This document shows positions 23,155 through 31,795 of a stretch of 64,000 bases of DNA, in pieces; the stretch's first letter is position 1, and every line of letters begins with the position of its first letter. The position numbers and the translations under genes are program-made. The notes below the pieces were generated by a model. The model made no database searches, was not told the origin of the DNA, and worked only from the letters and a program-made list of their open reading frames with translations. Source of the DNA: Bimastos eiseni. Lineage: Eukaryota; Annelida; Clitellata; Crassiclitellata; Lumbricidae. The stretch lies in assembly GCA_959347315.1 (NCBI GenBank), contig OY365814.1, positions 2,717,661-2,781,660 of the forward strand, written 5' to 3'.

Positions 23155-23300
23155 AAAACCTATGCCTGAGAACTTATAAAGCAAAGCTTTATAATACAGG
23201 TTTTAAAACAACAGCTATGCCTGAGAACTTATAATGACGAGCTTTTTAATATAAAGTTTTTTAATCAACAGCTATGCCTGAGAACTTATAAACTCGAACT
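23155..23300. repeat. Tandem repeat, about 56-bp unit
   Basis: TATGCCTGAGAACTTATAA occurs at about 23160, 23215 and 23272, each followed by a related AT-rich stretch. Three units, diverged. It lies in the last intron of the NHL gene model. Confidence 0.75.
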
Positions 23301-23799
23301 CAAGCGCACTATAAATGATAGTTATATTATTGTATAGTGAGAAGAGGTTTTGAACAAAACAGAAATATTTACTTCTTTGTTGATTTTTTATTATTTTAAT
23401 TAGGCAATTAATAGAATGCAGGCAAACATTGGCAACTGTTTGTACATTCAGAGGATAAATTAACTTAAACCAATTAAGACTGGATTATTATTATGCTCTC
23501 ATTTACGTTAGTTTCCATAATCAGAAGCGCATTTGGCATTTTGGCAACTTATAAATGTAGTTCATCGATCTATTACCTTCTATTTAATTTTTGCTCTTAT
23601 CATAAAATATACGCTATGGACGGCTAAGCGTCATATCATTCTCTTTATTAAAATAATATCTTTATATTTGCTCTCCTCGCGAGTAGCTGTATCTTGTATC
23701 AGAGGGTGTCGAGAAGTTGTGTACAGGCGTAAACCCCCTCCTCCTATCCCTCCCTTAGCCCAGGACTGACTCTGTCAATCAGCAGGAAGGCGTGCCTTA

Positions 23800-24175
23800 T
23801 TCGCTTTTTGATCGGTGATTCGCTAGGACTAGAGGCAACTGCGTTCCGTCACTGGTCGGTCTTGCCCCTGCATCCGCCCGCTCGATACCTCCAGGGACCG
23901 CTCGTGCCTTCTGTTTTCTGCGCCCGTCTTAGCCGACCACATATACTTTGCTTCTATATTAACCATCTTTGCCGTGATTCATACTACCAGTTACGTCAGC
24001 TTCGATCTGTTTCCCTCTCGCTGACTCTAGACGCCACAGATACCCTTATTCACACCTTCATTACTGCCCGACTGGATAACTGTTGCTCACTCTATGCAGG
24101 CCTTCCAACTGGGCGATTGCGGTGCCTGGAGAGGGTCCTGCGTTCTGCTGCACGTCTTGTCTGACGCATTCCTAA
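23800..24175 (+). pseudogene. CR1/L2-like LINE ORF2 fragment
   Basis: The frame translates to CRDSYYQLRQLRSVSLSLT, then LIHTFITARLDNC, YAGLP and a final LRSAARLV. This ordered set of motifs lies just after the catalytic core in the ORF2 of jockey/CR1/L2-type non-LTR retrotransposons. The frame stops right after AARLV, so the C-terminal part is out of frame or deleted. It lies in plus orientation inside the NHL gene's intron, opposite to the gene. Confidence 0.85.
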
Positions 24176-24214
24176 ATTTGACTCTGTCTCCGGCTATACT
24201 ACTATTAATATTAC

Positions 24215-24640
24215 AGTAATTTTATATCACGCCAAGTTTGCCTACTCAGAAGCGATCTCAGCTCAACCTCGGCCGAACAGAACAGTCAACGATAATGTTA
24301 CGTACCTTCTCAGTGGTTAACCCTGAAGCGTAGCTCTGGAACACGCTCCCGTTGGCGTTGCTCTCCCTCCAACAGCGACTGTCGTGCCATATCATCTCTT
24401 TATAGTATGACGGTCCTTGCTAGGTCTCGCCCCTGCCTATCTTCGCGATCTCTGTTACTCTACTTGAGTATACGCTCCCGTTGGCGTTGCGGTTTGCGCC
24501 AAGGGTCCACTCAGACTCATTTCATACTCGCCTTAAAACTGTTCTTTTTAGCCGGGGTCGGAAACGCTCCTGAGTAGTAGCCTTGAAGGAGCGCTATATA
24601 AATCTACGTAATGAATGAATGAATGAATGACACTAAATAA
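24215..24640 (+). repeat. CR1/L2-like LINE 3' end with GAAT tail
   Basis: Contains a rearranged LINE 3' region, including ACGCTCCCGTTGGCGTTG twice (near 24344 and 24473), the CCTTGAAGGAGCGCTATATA terminus and an ATGAATGAATGA tail. This full tail is the reference used to recognise the other truncated 3' ends in the window. Confidence 0.75.
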
Positions 24641-25347
24641 CTTACTTACTTATGTGCTCCATTGCCGCTGAGCCGCGACTTTATTCATAATGATGGACTA
24701 TCATCGGTTTGGCATGGAAATGGAAGGATGGAACTATGGAAGGATGGTTGTGAGATGAATTCCGAACGATATTTTACAGATTTTATACTGAAATAAGTGA
24801 TTTCTGAGTAGAAATGGATGGAAATGAAGTTTGAATCAAAGAAATAGGACAGATAAATAGAAGGAGGGAGGAATTATGCAAAAAAAAGGTGAAAATGAAA
24901 ATGGAATTAGGCACAAGATGTGAAAGTGTCATAGAAGTTACTCCGTTGATTTTACAGTAATAAGCTAAATCTCACATTTTCAATTGAACTGGAGTAAAGG
25001 CATGAGAATAGGAAGAAAGGATGAATTAGATCGATTTGACATCGATTCTGTAAAGGAATGAAGGAAGGAATGACGTTGGAAAGTTGCACACGATCTAAGA
25101 ATTATAATTGACCGTCATATAAATTTGATGGTTACAGGAGACGAACGCAAGCATCACTAGCGACAGATTCTAAATAATATTATAGGCCTATTCCTGTTTG
25201 CTGCATCGACTTTCTATTTTAAAAAGATAGATCCGTTTCTTCAGATTCAACATTATAACCAGCGCCATTCTGACGAATTCCTTCATCTAAGATTCAAGTG
25301 TTGTCCATATTTTATCTTCTTTTGAGTATATTTTGATGATAACCTAC
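24641..25347. other. intron sequence, no gene seen
   Basis: AT-rich with GGAAGGAAT-like purine runs. Lies between two predicted exons of the minus-strand gene. Confidence 0.45.
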
Positions 25348-25704
25348 CAACTGTTTTCTTGATCTCAGTGCGATCAATGTTGATCACAGTTGATTGGCTT
25401 ATTTCAGAGGCTGATCGTCGAATATCTGTAAGACCATGTAATATATCTGTCAGTTGATTCGATTCGTATTGCCTTTGAATATATTCAAGTGCTGCTTGTG
25501 AATGACACCAGATCCAAACGACCACAGTCTTTCTGTCCAGTTGAGAGTTGATGATTTCTACGCCTTCATCTTTCAGTTGACTAATGAGTTTTTTGGTTTT
25601 TTGTGACCTTAGCATCGTTCTGTTTCGAAGATTTACAAATTTGTCGTGAAATTGCCGAGTTGTACACTTTGCATCACGATATTGCACTTCAACTTTTATT
25701 ACAA
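25348..25704 (-). CDS. Internal exon: alpha/beta module, possibly TRADD-N-like
   Basis: The exon is bounded on the minus strand by acceptor ATTTTCAG and donor G|GTAGGT. It contains two split bases, 118 codons and one split base, so it is a symmetric phase-1 exon. The sequence has a basic start, then KLISQLKDEGVEIINSQL, the beta-strand-like KTVVVWIWC and a helix AALEYIQRQYESNQL. That pattern resembles the small alpha/beta domains (TRADD-N-associated type) found beside death-fold domains, but the assignment is by eye and weak. If translation ran past the donor, it would stop 21 codons later. Next exon in the model is the NHL exon at 23012; phases match. Confidence 0.6.
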
Positions 25705-26310
25705 CTGAAAATCGAAATGAATATATTTAAATGTCAGTTTTGTTTCTGAATTTCATAAAAAATACACCAAAATATATGCAATAATGGAAGGAAAGAAAGC
25801 AAAGGCTGACCAGGAATACGCTGGATATGCACAATATAAATGAACACATTTTAACATTACTATGGAAACAACGGATCTGATAATTGATCGAGGACAATGA
25901 AGATATTTTGATCGTAGTCGTCGTAGCATAGTGGTTGGCGTCAGGAACTGACGATGACGATGATGTCCACAATAAAAGTTTAATTAAATCGATTGGAATG
26001 TAATCGTTCAGAATTGAGAGATCGGAAATTCTTAGATATGTGTATCATTGCTCACGACATATTTCAACTCACTCAGTCAGAAATTATCTGTCGATTTCAA
26101 AACTAAGCATGGTATTTAAATAATAATATATTATTTTTGATCAATATTTTTTTTAAATGTGCACATTTTTGGTGGCTGTTGTCTAATTTGCAGACAAGGT
26201 TTCTCAAAGTCGATGATATTGCATCGCATTATTCTGCCATTGTTATGAAGCTTTAGCAACTTTCGTCGTCTTAGCTTGTGGCATGGCAATTGTAATTGTA
26301 ACGGAGCACT
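25705..26310. other. intron sequence, no gene seen
   Basis: AT-rich; short ORF on the minus strand (25727-25972) is unrecognisable. Confidence 0.4.
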
Positions 26311-26410
26311 CGTATAGCGCCACTCAAGATCAGAGGCGCGTCTTACTCAGGACACATTCAAAGGGAGAACAGAAAGGCCTTCAGATGCCTCCGGAAGGAT
26401 GCAGAGGAAG
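26311..26410 (-). repeat. CR1/L2-like LINE 3' end
   Basis: TATAGCGCCACTCAAGATCA followed by CTTACTCAGGACACATTC is a diverged minus-strand copy of the LINE 3' end. Confidence 0.4.
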
Positions 26411-26679
26411 AGAGCATACCTCCTCTCCTCGTGTAGGTAAGGGCAATCATAACGTTCAAATGGAGCCAAAATCTCGCAAAACTTAGATCATCAGGTATTT
26501 GAGCCCTGTAGTGCCATTTGAAACAAAACTAATTACACAAGAGCTGTAAGATAAGTATGGGTTAATAGGGCTGTTTACCATCAGAGGGGAGTGCTACAGC
26601 CCCTTTCGACGTCCTCGAGCCCTTAATTTCTATTCTCGTTCGCCGATTGGTCGCTGGGGGACCAAATTAATATTCATGA

Positions 26680-27136
26680 GCCAGACGCCATCGGGTGGCA
26701 ATCATTTTAATGGATAAATATCGCCCTCTCATTGGCTAGGGCAAGAGGCAACCGCGTCCTCCCATTGGCTGGACTCCACGCGCACGTATATCTAAGCATA
26801 CGCACACATACAAGGACACATACACAGACACGCACACATATATACACAAGTACACTGAGACGGACACATACAAAGACACATACGCACACAAACACGCACA
26901 CATACACGCACACATACACGCACACAGACACTCACAAATACACGCACACATGTAAAGACACAGACACGCATACATACACACATACGATGACACGCACACA
27001 AACGATGACACGGACACAGACACGCACGCATACACGCACACATGCGTACACACACACACACACATACGAAGACACATGCACACCGTCAACCGTAGGTTTG
27101 CTGTTCAGCCATTGGCGGCGGCGGCTGACCCTTTAC
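26680..27136. repeat. CA-rich minisatellite with unique flanks (orientation 2)
   Basis: A 300-bp array of ACACATACNAGGACAC-like units ends in GTCAACCGTAGGTTTGCTGT and CAGCCATTGGCGGCGG, the inverse of the flank before the GT array at 20960-21040. The right edge abuts the protease remnant of the Polinton-like element. Long ORFs through it are composition artefacts. Confidence 0.75.
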
Positions 27137-27291
27137 CCCCTCCAATATTGTCCGGCTTCGTAGTGAGGATCAGTATTGCAAACGAGAAGAGCCGGTCCTG
27201 GTATGGCTTTCGGTAGACGATCGCGCGAATACTCCGGCAAACAATTTCGCAACGCGTCGAAGAAACGTTTTAATTCTGGATCCGTCCATTT
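27137..27291 (-). pseudogene. Adenain-like cysteine protease, N-terminal remnant
   Basis: One frame on the minus strand reads FFDALRNCLPEYSRDRLPKA followed by LLVCNTDPHYEAG and then QYW. This fits the N-terminal third of the adenovirus-type (C48-like) protease found in Polintons, which processes capsid proteins. In the family the catalytic His normally sits in a G-x-H-W motif; here that position reads Tyr, so the active site is lost. The frame then hits a stop where the minisatellite begins. Catalytic Cys and the rest of the domain are missing. Confidence 0.6.
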
Positions 27292-27865
27292 TCAGTTTCT
27301 GTAATCGAAGACTACGTTCCTGAATCTGTCATTCTCCAAGATACTTTCAAACTCGGCGAAGGTTATGACGCTTATCGTGTTGGCCAAAGCTAGAGAAAAT
27401 TTCATGTTCAGTCGAACATTTCCGCGTTTAATCAAATTGAAATGATCGCCCTCGCAGAGGTCCGGACTCAGATCGAAGGCGTAGAGAGCGTATCCGCCAG
27501 AAATGTCTTCTCTGCTAATTTCGTTTCCTTCGTCTCGCATCCACTTTCCGGTTCCCATGAGTAGCGATAATAAACTGATTATTGACAAAGTTGACTTCGA
27601 GAGGATTCACGAATTGTCGCTGACCATCCAGGTACACTTTAAGCTGAGTCAGATTCATGTGCCTAAAGTTGAATGGATTCTTCTTGTAGTTTCCGTTAAA
27701 CGCGTCATTGTCCACGCATCCGCTGACTATTCTAGTAGACAACTGACCGGAGAAAAGGCTTTCTTGAGTGGCAGGCACGGTAAATTGTTGTCGTAACCTT
27801 TCCACTTTACGAAATATTCCAACTTCAACCTCGTTTGCGAGTTTTAACAGATATTCATTTTTATC
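27292..27865 (-). pseudogene. F54H12.2-like Polinton-associated protein, frameshifted
   Basis: The two frames are 27898-27515 and 27588-27292. The first contains the family-typical run LFSGQLSTRIVSG, DNDAFNG and NPFNFRHMNL; the second continues with GYALYAFDLSPDL and RLNMKFSLAL and ends at a natural stop. One frameshift near 27540-27570 separates them. The family is known from C. elegans F54H12.2 and from many animal mobile elements; its role (probably virion- or replication-related) is not established. The N-terminus is lost: the first frame is fused upstream to integrase sequence by a deletion. I describe the break only and do not join the frames. Confidence 0.8.
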
Positions 27866-28050
27866 GTTATATTTTGAAACACAAGAAACGTCGGCCAAAT
27901 CGGCCTGTCACAAATCGTCTATACCTATGGCGAACATTTATCTACGTCTAAATTTTAATCTGACGGGTTTATGCAAAACATAGGCGTCTTGATCCGATAA
28001 CCAAGTTTTCAAATCTTTAGAAACTGGCCGGATGCTTCGGATCGAATACG
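27866..28050 (-). pseudogene. Polinton-type integrase, N-terminal remnant
   Basis: Minus-strand pieces VFDPKHPASF, then WLSDQDAYVLHKPVRLKF, then IDDL-stop-QADLADVS and KYNDKNEYLL follow in the order of the N-terminal part of F54H12.3-type retroviral-like integrases. There is a break after PASF and two in-frame stops. The DDE core is absent: a deletion takes the reading frame straight into F54H12.2-like sequence, creating a chimeric 127-codon ORF (27898-27515). No activity is possible. Confidence 0.75.
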
Positions 28051-28056
28051 ACTCCA

Positions 28057-28748
28057 TCAGTAAAGAGCCCACTTCAACGTCTTTCGCTGCTTTTTGCGTC
28101 CTATCGACGACGCGGTCGATCTTCGTACGGTGATCGGAGTTACTGACTCGGCAGAGTTCGACGATCCGTTAATATAGTTCCATTTGTCTTCTTTCCCGAT
28201 TAACTTGTGTGGTATGTTGTGATCTATTAAAGCGTCGGCGAGACGTATCCATCCGTTATTCACGCGCGCCATAGATCTTTTTCTCTTCAGATCTTTGACC
28301 AAATCGACGACGTGCGTTTTAGGAATAGTCGTATTCTTCAAAACGAGTTCTCCTATTTCGCTCCATTCGATTCTGGATTCTGGATTGCTTTTGATACGAG
28401 TCAAAAGACCTGACAATTCCACTTTTTCGGAACGTTGTCAAGTACAAGAGCTTCTATGTCGGTCGATCACGGCGGCGATTCCTCGACTTTCATTTCTTCT
28501 TCAACATTTTTGGACTCTTCGAAGTTACATTTTGTAACGACTTCGGGCTTATCGATGTTCAAGTAGCGTCTTAGAATGTTGGAATAGTGCTTGGCTTGCT
28601 CGTATTCGGCCACGTTTCTGTGTAAGATCTCGTACATATATCCGTCCAACTTTGACAGAGACTTATCCAACATGGTTTCCTTATACTTTGCAATCCGTCG
28701 CGGTCCCACCAAAACCAGTTTCTTCTCGTAATTCATGACGCTATCCAT
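28057..28748 (-). pseudogene. Conserved Polinton/adintovirus small protein, frameshifted
   Basis: Two minus-strand frames, 28748-28467 (93 codons, KLVLVGPRRI then SLSKLDGYMYEIL) and 28422-28057 (121 codons, HVVDLVKDL then WIRLADALIDHNIPHKLIGK), look like the N- and C-terminal halves of one protein. From memory, such a protein recurs beside integrase in Polinton-like elements. The two frames differ, and the region between 28466 and 28423 contains the break. Function unknown. Its start overlaps the end of the RING gene by 8 bp, compact viral-style spacing. Confidence 0.6.
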
Positions 28749-29055
28749 TTTGAGGTATGAGTTTCGGTATCAGAAGGGAGCCGATAAGCCAAAGCACCGG
28801 AGTCAGTAACACGCCTAAGAATCCTTCGGATTGCACAATTCTGACCGTTCCCAATATACGCTCCGAACACAGAGGACACGAGTCCAGAATATCAGCGCAA
28901 TTTTCGCAGCACACGATGTGAGCACAAGGCAGAGACATGGATTCAACGACGCGCGAACGACAATGTCTGCATATCAACATCGTTTTCAGAGTTTCATTTT
29001 CCTTCCTAGCACACTTTAATCTATATTCGGCTAAAATGTCCGTCATCGCTGCCAT
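28741..29055 (-). CDS. RING-finger protein with C-terminal membrane segment
   Basis: The 104-codon ORF is intact. Residues 29-63 form a complete C3HC4 RING of the type ending IAP proteins: C29, C32, C44, H46, C50, C53, C60, C63, followed by GTVRIV as in IAPs. Residues about 78-98 (from GFLGVLL to LLIP) are a hydrophobic membrane-spanning stretch. RINGs of this type act as E3 ubiquitin ligases; the membrane tail suggests an organelle- or virion-membrane location. It overlaps the next gene by 8 bp and belongs to the Polinton-like cluster, where it is the least damaged gene. A truncated copy is at 41255-41372 on the plus strand. Expression is doubtful given its dead neighbours. Confidence 0.7.
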   Translation of the reverse strand: MAAMTDILAEYRLKCARKENETLKTMLICRHCRSRVVESMSLPCAHIVCCENCADILDSCPLCSERILGTVRIVQSEGFLGVLLTPVLWLIGSLLIPKLIPQNG

Positions 29056-29270
29056 TGCAACTGCCTCCGCTCGATGTAATTAAATCGGGCAATTCTTCTT
29101 TCGATGATAATTCAACAATTGCCATTTCGCTCATAGTTGGTGACTTCACAATGTCTTCGAGATCGACGTTTTCCGGTTCGGAATCGTCACTACTCGCGGT
29201 CGATTTTACCGTTTCGGCAAAACCGCATTTTTTACGTACACGATAGAGCGGTACATGTCGTTACTTTTTG
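29010..29270 (-). pseudogene. Polinton-associated reading frame, unknown
   Basis: A minus-strand frame without a start (VRKKCGFAKTVKS, then an acidic SSDDSEPENVD and SSKEELPDLITSSGG) runs to a stop just inside the RING gene, overlapping its start. The inverted copy at 41068-41304 keeps the same ends but lacks about 19 bases of the acidic part, which changes frame. It may be the C-terminus of a longer, lost viral protein. Not recognised. Confidence 0.4.
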
Positions 29271-29300
29271 TATAAAGTCCTGAAGCGATTAGTTTATGCT

Positions 29301-29660
29301 TCGAGTTCGTCGTAGATATTAAATGAGCGTCGCTATTTACCAAAGTTCTATAGATAAACAAGAGTCCAATATCAGTCAGTAAGTAAGTAAGTCAGTAAAT
29401 GTTATTGTTGTCAAATTCTGCACGAGGCCTAAACATCGACTGTATTTTGGATGTCATTTATGTGGCCAGATATATGAACAGGGCCTAGTGTCTAGAAGGA
29501 GGCATAGAACTTGAACAGATAGGATCAATGAGAACTTGAAAAAAGCTTGACTTAAATAATTAGGAAATGTTAGCCATGGAAAAGATTTAGGGTCATATCA
29601 TTATAGTTGTAAAACAAAGCATATCAGTCATAAGACATTGGATTAAAGATTGACTCTGAA
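29301..29660. repeat. Flank shared (inverted) with 40757-41000
   Basis: 29301-29552 matches the reverse complement of about 40757-41030, including GTCGATGTTTAGGCCTCGTG and a short GTAAGTAA run (29381-29397). The repeated unit therefore extends beyond the viral genes. Confidence 0.75.
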
Positions 29661-29661
29661 C

Positions 29662-29943
29662 CTCCTCCATTTTCTAAGATCCTGGCCACTGTCTTCTGAT
29701 TGGTTCTTCGCAGACATTTGACGAAATTTGAAGATTTAGTTTGGCTGAAGTCACTCAAATAGATCACAAGTTTTGCGTTCTTATCTTGTTGTGAATGTTG
29801 TCTCTGAATCGATTGACTTTGCTCCTCAGTTATGCAGTTTAGAGACAACAGCAGAGCAATAAATTCGTCGCTCGAATGAATATTTTCTATTAGATAATTT
29901 CGGTTTTTCCTAATGATTGCAGATTTCCTTGTGACTTGCAAAT
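29662..29943 (-). CDS. Internal exon: CARD (death-fold) domain
   Basis: Minus-strand acceptor GGTCTTTTAG and donor G|GTTCAG bound two split bases, 93 codons and one split base, another symmetric phase-1 exon. Helices fit a caspase-recruitment domain: NRNYLIENIHSSDEF, ALLLSLNCITEEQSQSIQRQ, KLVIYLSDFS, SNFVKCLRRTNQKTVARIL. The spacing and the LRRTNQ-type helix 5 match CARDs of the caspase-9/RAIDD type. CARDs pair with other CARDs to build inflammatory or apoptotic complexes. The open frame runs unspliced to 30043 upstream and 29624 downstream, so the exact exon ends are inferred. The next exon (25704) lies beyond the Polinton-like insertion. Confidence 0.65.
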
Positions 29944-30498
29944 CTAAAAGACCAATGACATGGCTGCATTGGCAATTTAAAAATATTATTATGCCTTCAG
30001 CAGCAAAATCATTCTTTTCAATGTGAACGAGAAGCCTCTGCATGTGTCGGCTGATTCTGATTTTATAAGAGCCTAACTATGAATGCAACACAAATAAATC
30101 AGTCGCCAATCCGTAATCGTCATGAGCTAGGTTGTGAAAGACACCCGTTCGATGCTCAGTTATCTTACGCATATTTTTTCAGTTGAGTTCGCTTAAATTG
30201 AGGTCGTTTAAGAGTAGGCTTAGATAAGCACATTTTCAGAAGTATTGCACACATTAAAATATTGCCAGAAGAATGTATACTTCGGTTGTTGGCTTTCTTG
30301 CTCATAATGGCAATAAATAATAAATGCTGTATTGAAAATCTTTGTTTAAAAAAATCATTGATTGAGACCTAAAATGCAGTTGATCTAAATTTTACGGCGT
30401 CAACGTAGTTATCACATATATTGCTCCATATAACCAAATGATTGTGATATACGTTAGCTATGCTTCACTGTAGAGAATTAAAAAGGAAAATAACCTAC

Positions 30499-30685
30499 GT
30501 TGCATCCGTCGCCAAATTCTATTCTTAAACCTTCGTCTTGTTATTCGTTGAAACCAACAGAAGTCGACTGATGCCAAATCTTTGATAAAATCTTCGTTTC
30601 GTTGGATTGATGAAAAAGTCAGTAACCAGTGTAGAAACGAGTTTGCTAAGATAATGTCCAGCAACTCCAATGGAAGTTTATTCAG
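30499..30685 (-). CDS. Exon: F-box-like segment
   Basis: The exon has acceptor TTTGATTTTCAG and donor C|GTAGGT, with 62 codons plus one base (phase 0 in, phase 1 out). It begins LNKLPLELLDIILANSFLHW, the LP-x-E-LL-x-x-IL pattern of F-boxes, and continues KDLASVDFCWFQRITRRRF, resembling the second F-box helix region. F-boxes bind Skp1 to place substrates on SCF ubiquitin ligases. The call is by pattern only. The outgoing phase fits the CARD exon at 29943. No start codon is present, so at least one upstream exon is missing from the model. Confidence 0.5.
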
Positions 30686-31700
30686 CTGAAAATCAAATTA
30701 CTAAGTTCTTGACATCACAAAAATATGAAAAAAATGGTTTCAATGCGTTTGCAATGGTCATCAAAGCTTTAATGTTTATATCAAAGGGTTAGTCCACCAG
30801 TTAATATGTATAATGGCCACGTTGCATGGAAGCAAAATAGGCAATTGCGTACCAAATGGACGATAAAAAATCACCAAAAAATATTTCAACAACAATTTTT
30901 AACAAAATAAAATAAATTGAAACATTTATCCAAATAATTTGTAAATATAATTATAATATCGGCATTCCATCGCGGACGATAATTGAACATTTCTTGATCA
31001 AAAACGTTCTGTTTTCATTTTGCTTTTAAATTACAGTTTAAAATTGCAATAGATATTATACATAGACAATGTCTAACGAAAACGCTCAGTAACCTCCGCA
31101 TTCAGCATCATCAATATTTTTTTAATGAACATCATGTACGGAATATGTGTATTGCCGCTATTGCGTACCAAATTTTCAAGGCCAGCGCCGTCACTAAACA
31201 TTGTAAACATAACCCGTTAATATTAACCAACAGGAACTTGACAATCAAAAGGTTTACATATTGTGCCGCACAACTGTCGAAATTTATGGTTTAGTAGCCC
31301 TACATAGGCCAATCTTACCAAACTGAAGGAATATGCAGCTCTTGGAGCTTCTGGTTAAAAGTTGCGAAATTTGTTGCCCAATATAGTACGTACACTGCCA
31401 ATCACTCCATGCCAGTTAAAGACACTTTCCTTCCCTAATACAATATCACTGCCATTCCTGTAGCTTCCGTTTCCATTTCTCTCCCTAACCCATTTTTTTC
31501 TCCGTATCTCACTTCCCCTTTATTCCGCTTCCCTACCACAACCCTGCCTCAACATTCTATTTCCCTATCCTCCATATCCTACTATGACATTCCCACCTCC
31601 TCCTCCTACTCCCCTATTTCGTCCACCTAAGACTCTCTGTTCTTAGTCTTCAACTGACACATTCCTCTCATTCGCCTCCATAACAACACTCTCCATATAA
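30686..31700. other. dispersed repeat, no gene seen
   Basis: 30850-31200 belongs to the repeat family also at 17480-18110. The rest (31205-31700) is AT- then pyrimidine-rich with no recognisable coding sequence. Confidence 0.55.
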
Positions 31701-31704
31701 TGCT

Positions 31705-31795
31705 CCCCATTTCAACGCACCTCCATTATTCTCCCCATTTCAACGCACCTCCATTATTCTCCCCATTTCAACGCACCTCCATTATTCTCACCATA
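31705..31795. repeat. 28-bp minisatellite
   Basis: Three near-identical units containing CCCATTTCAACGCACCTCCA, then a diverged fourth (CACCATATCATTGCACC). The Ser/Leu-rich ORF spanning it is a product of the pyrimidine-rich strand. Confidence 0.85.

Larger units (their letters stand above)
27137..29300 (-). mobile_element. Decayed Polinton/adintovirus-like element, core cluster
   Basis: Five recognisable genes lie head to tail on the minus strand: RING-transmembrane protein, conserved small protein, integrase, F54H12.2-like protein and adenain-like protease. Association of an F54H12.3-type integrase, F54H12.2-like protein and adenovirus-type protease is characteristic of Polinton/Maverick elements and adintoviruses. 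DNA polymerase B, packaging ATPase, capsid genes and terminal inverted repeats are not seen. Frameshifts, stops and a large deletion inside the integrase show it is dead. It lies in the intron between the CARD exon (29662) and the exon ending at 25704, in the gene's orientation. Confidence 0.8.

Noticed and set aside
23155..23300. CRISPR-like array
   Set aside because: The repeats are diverged and the spacers are related to each other; animal tandem repeat.
26732..27163. His/Thr-rich 143-codon ORF and antisense Cys-rich ORFs
   Set aside because: CA minisatellite translation; the same pattern occurs in unrelated arrays.
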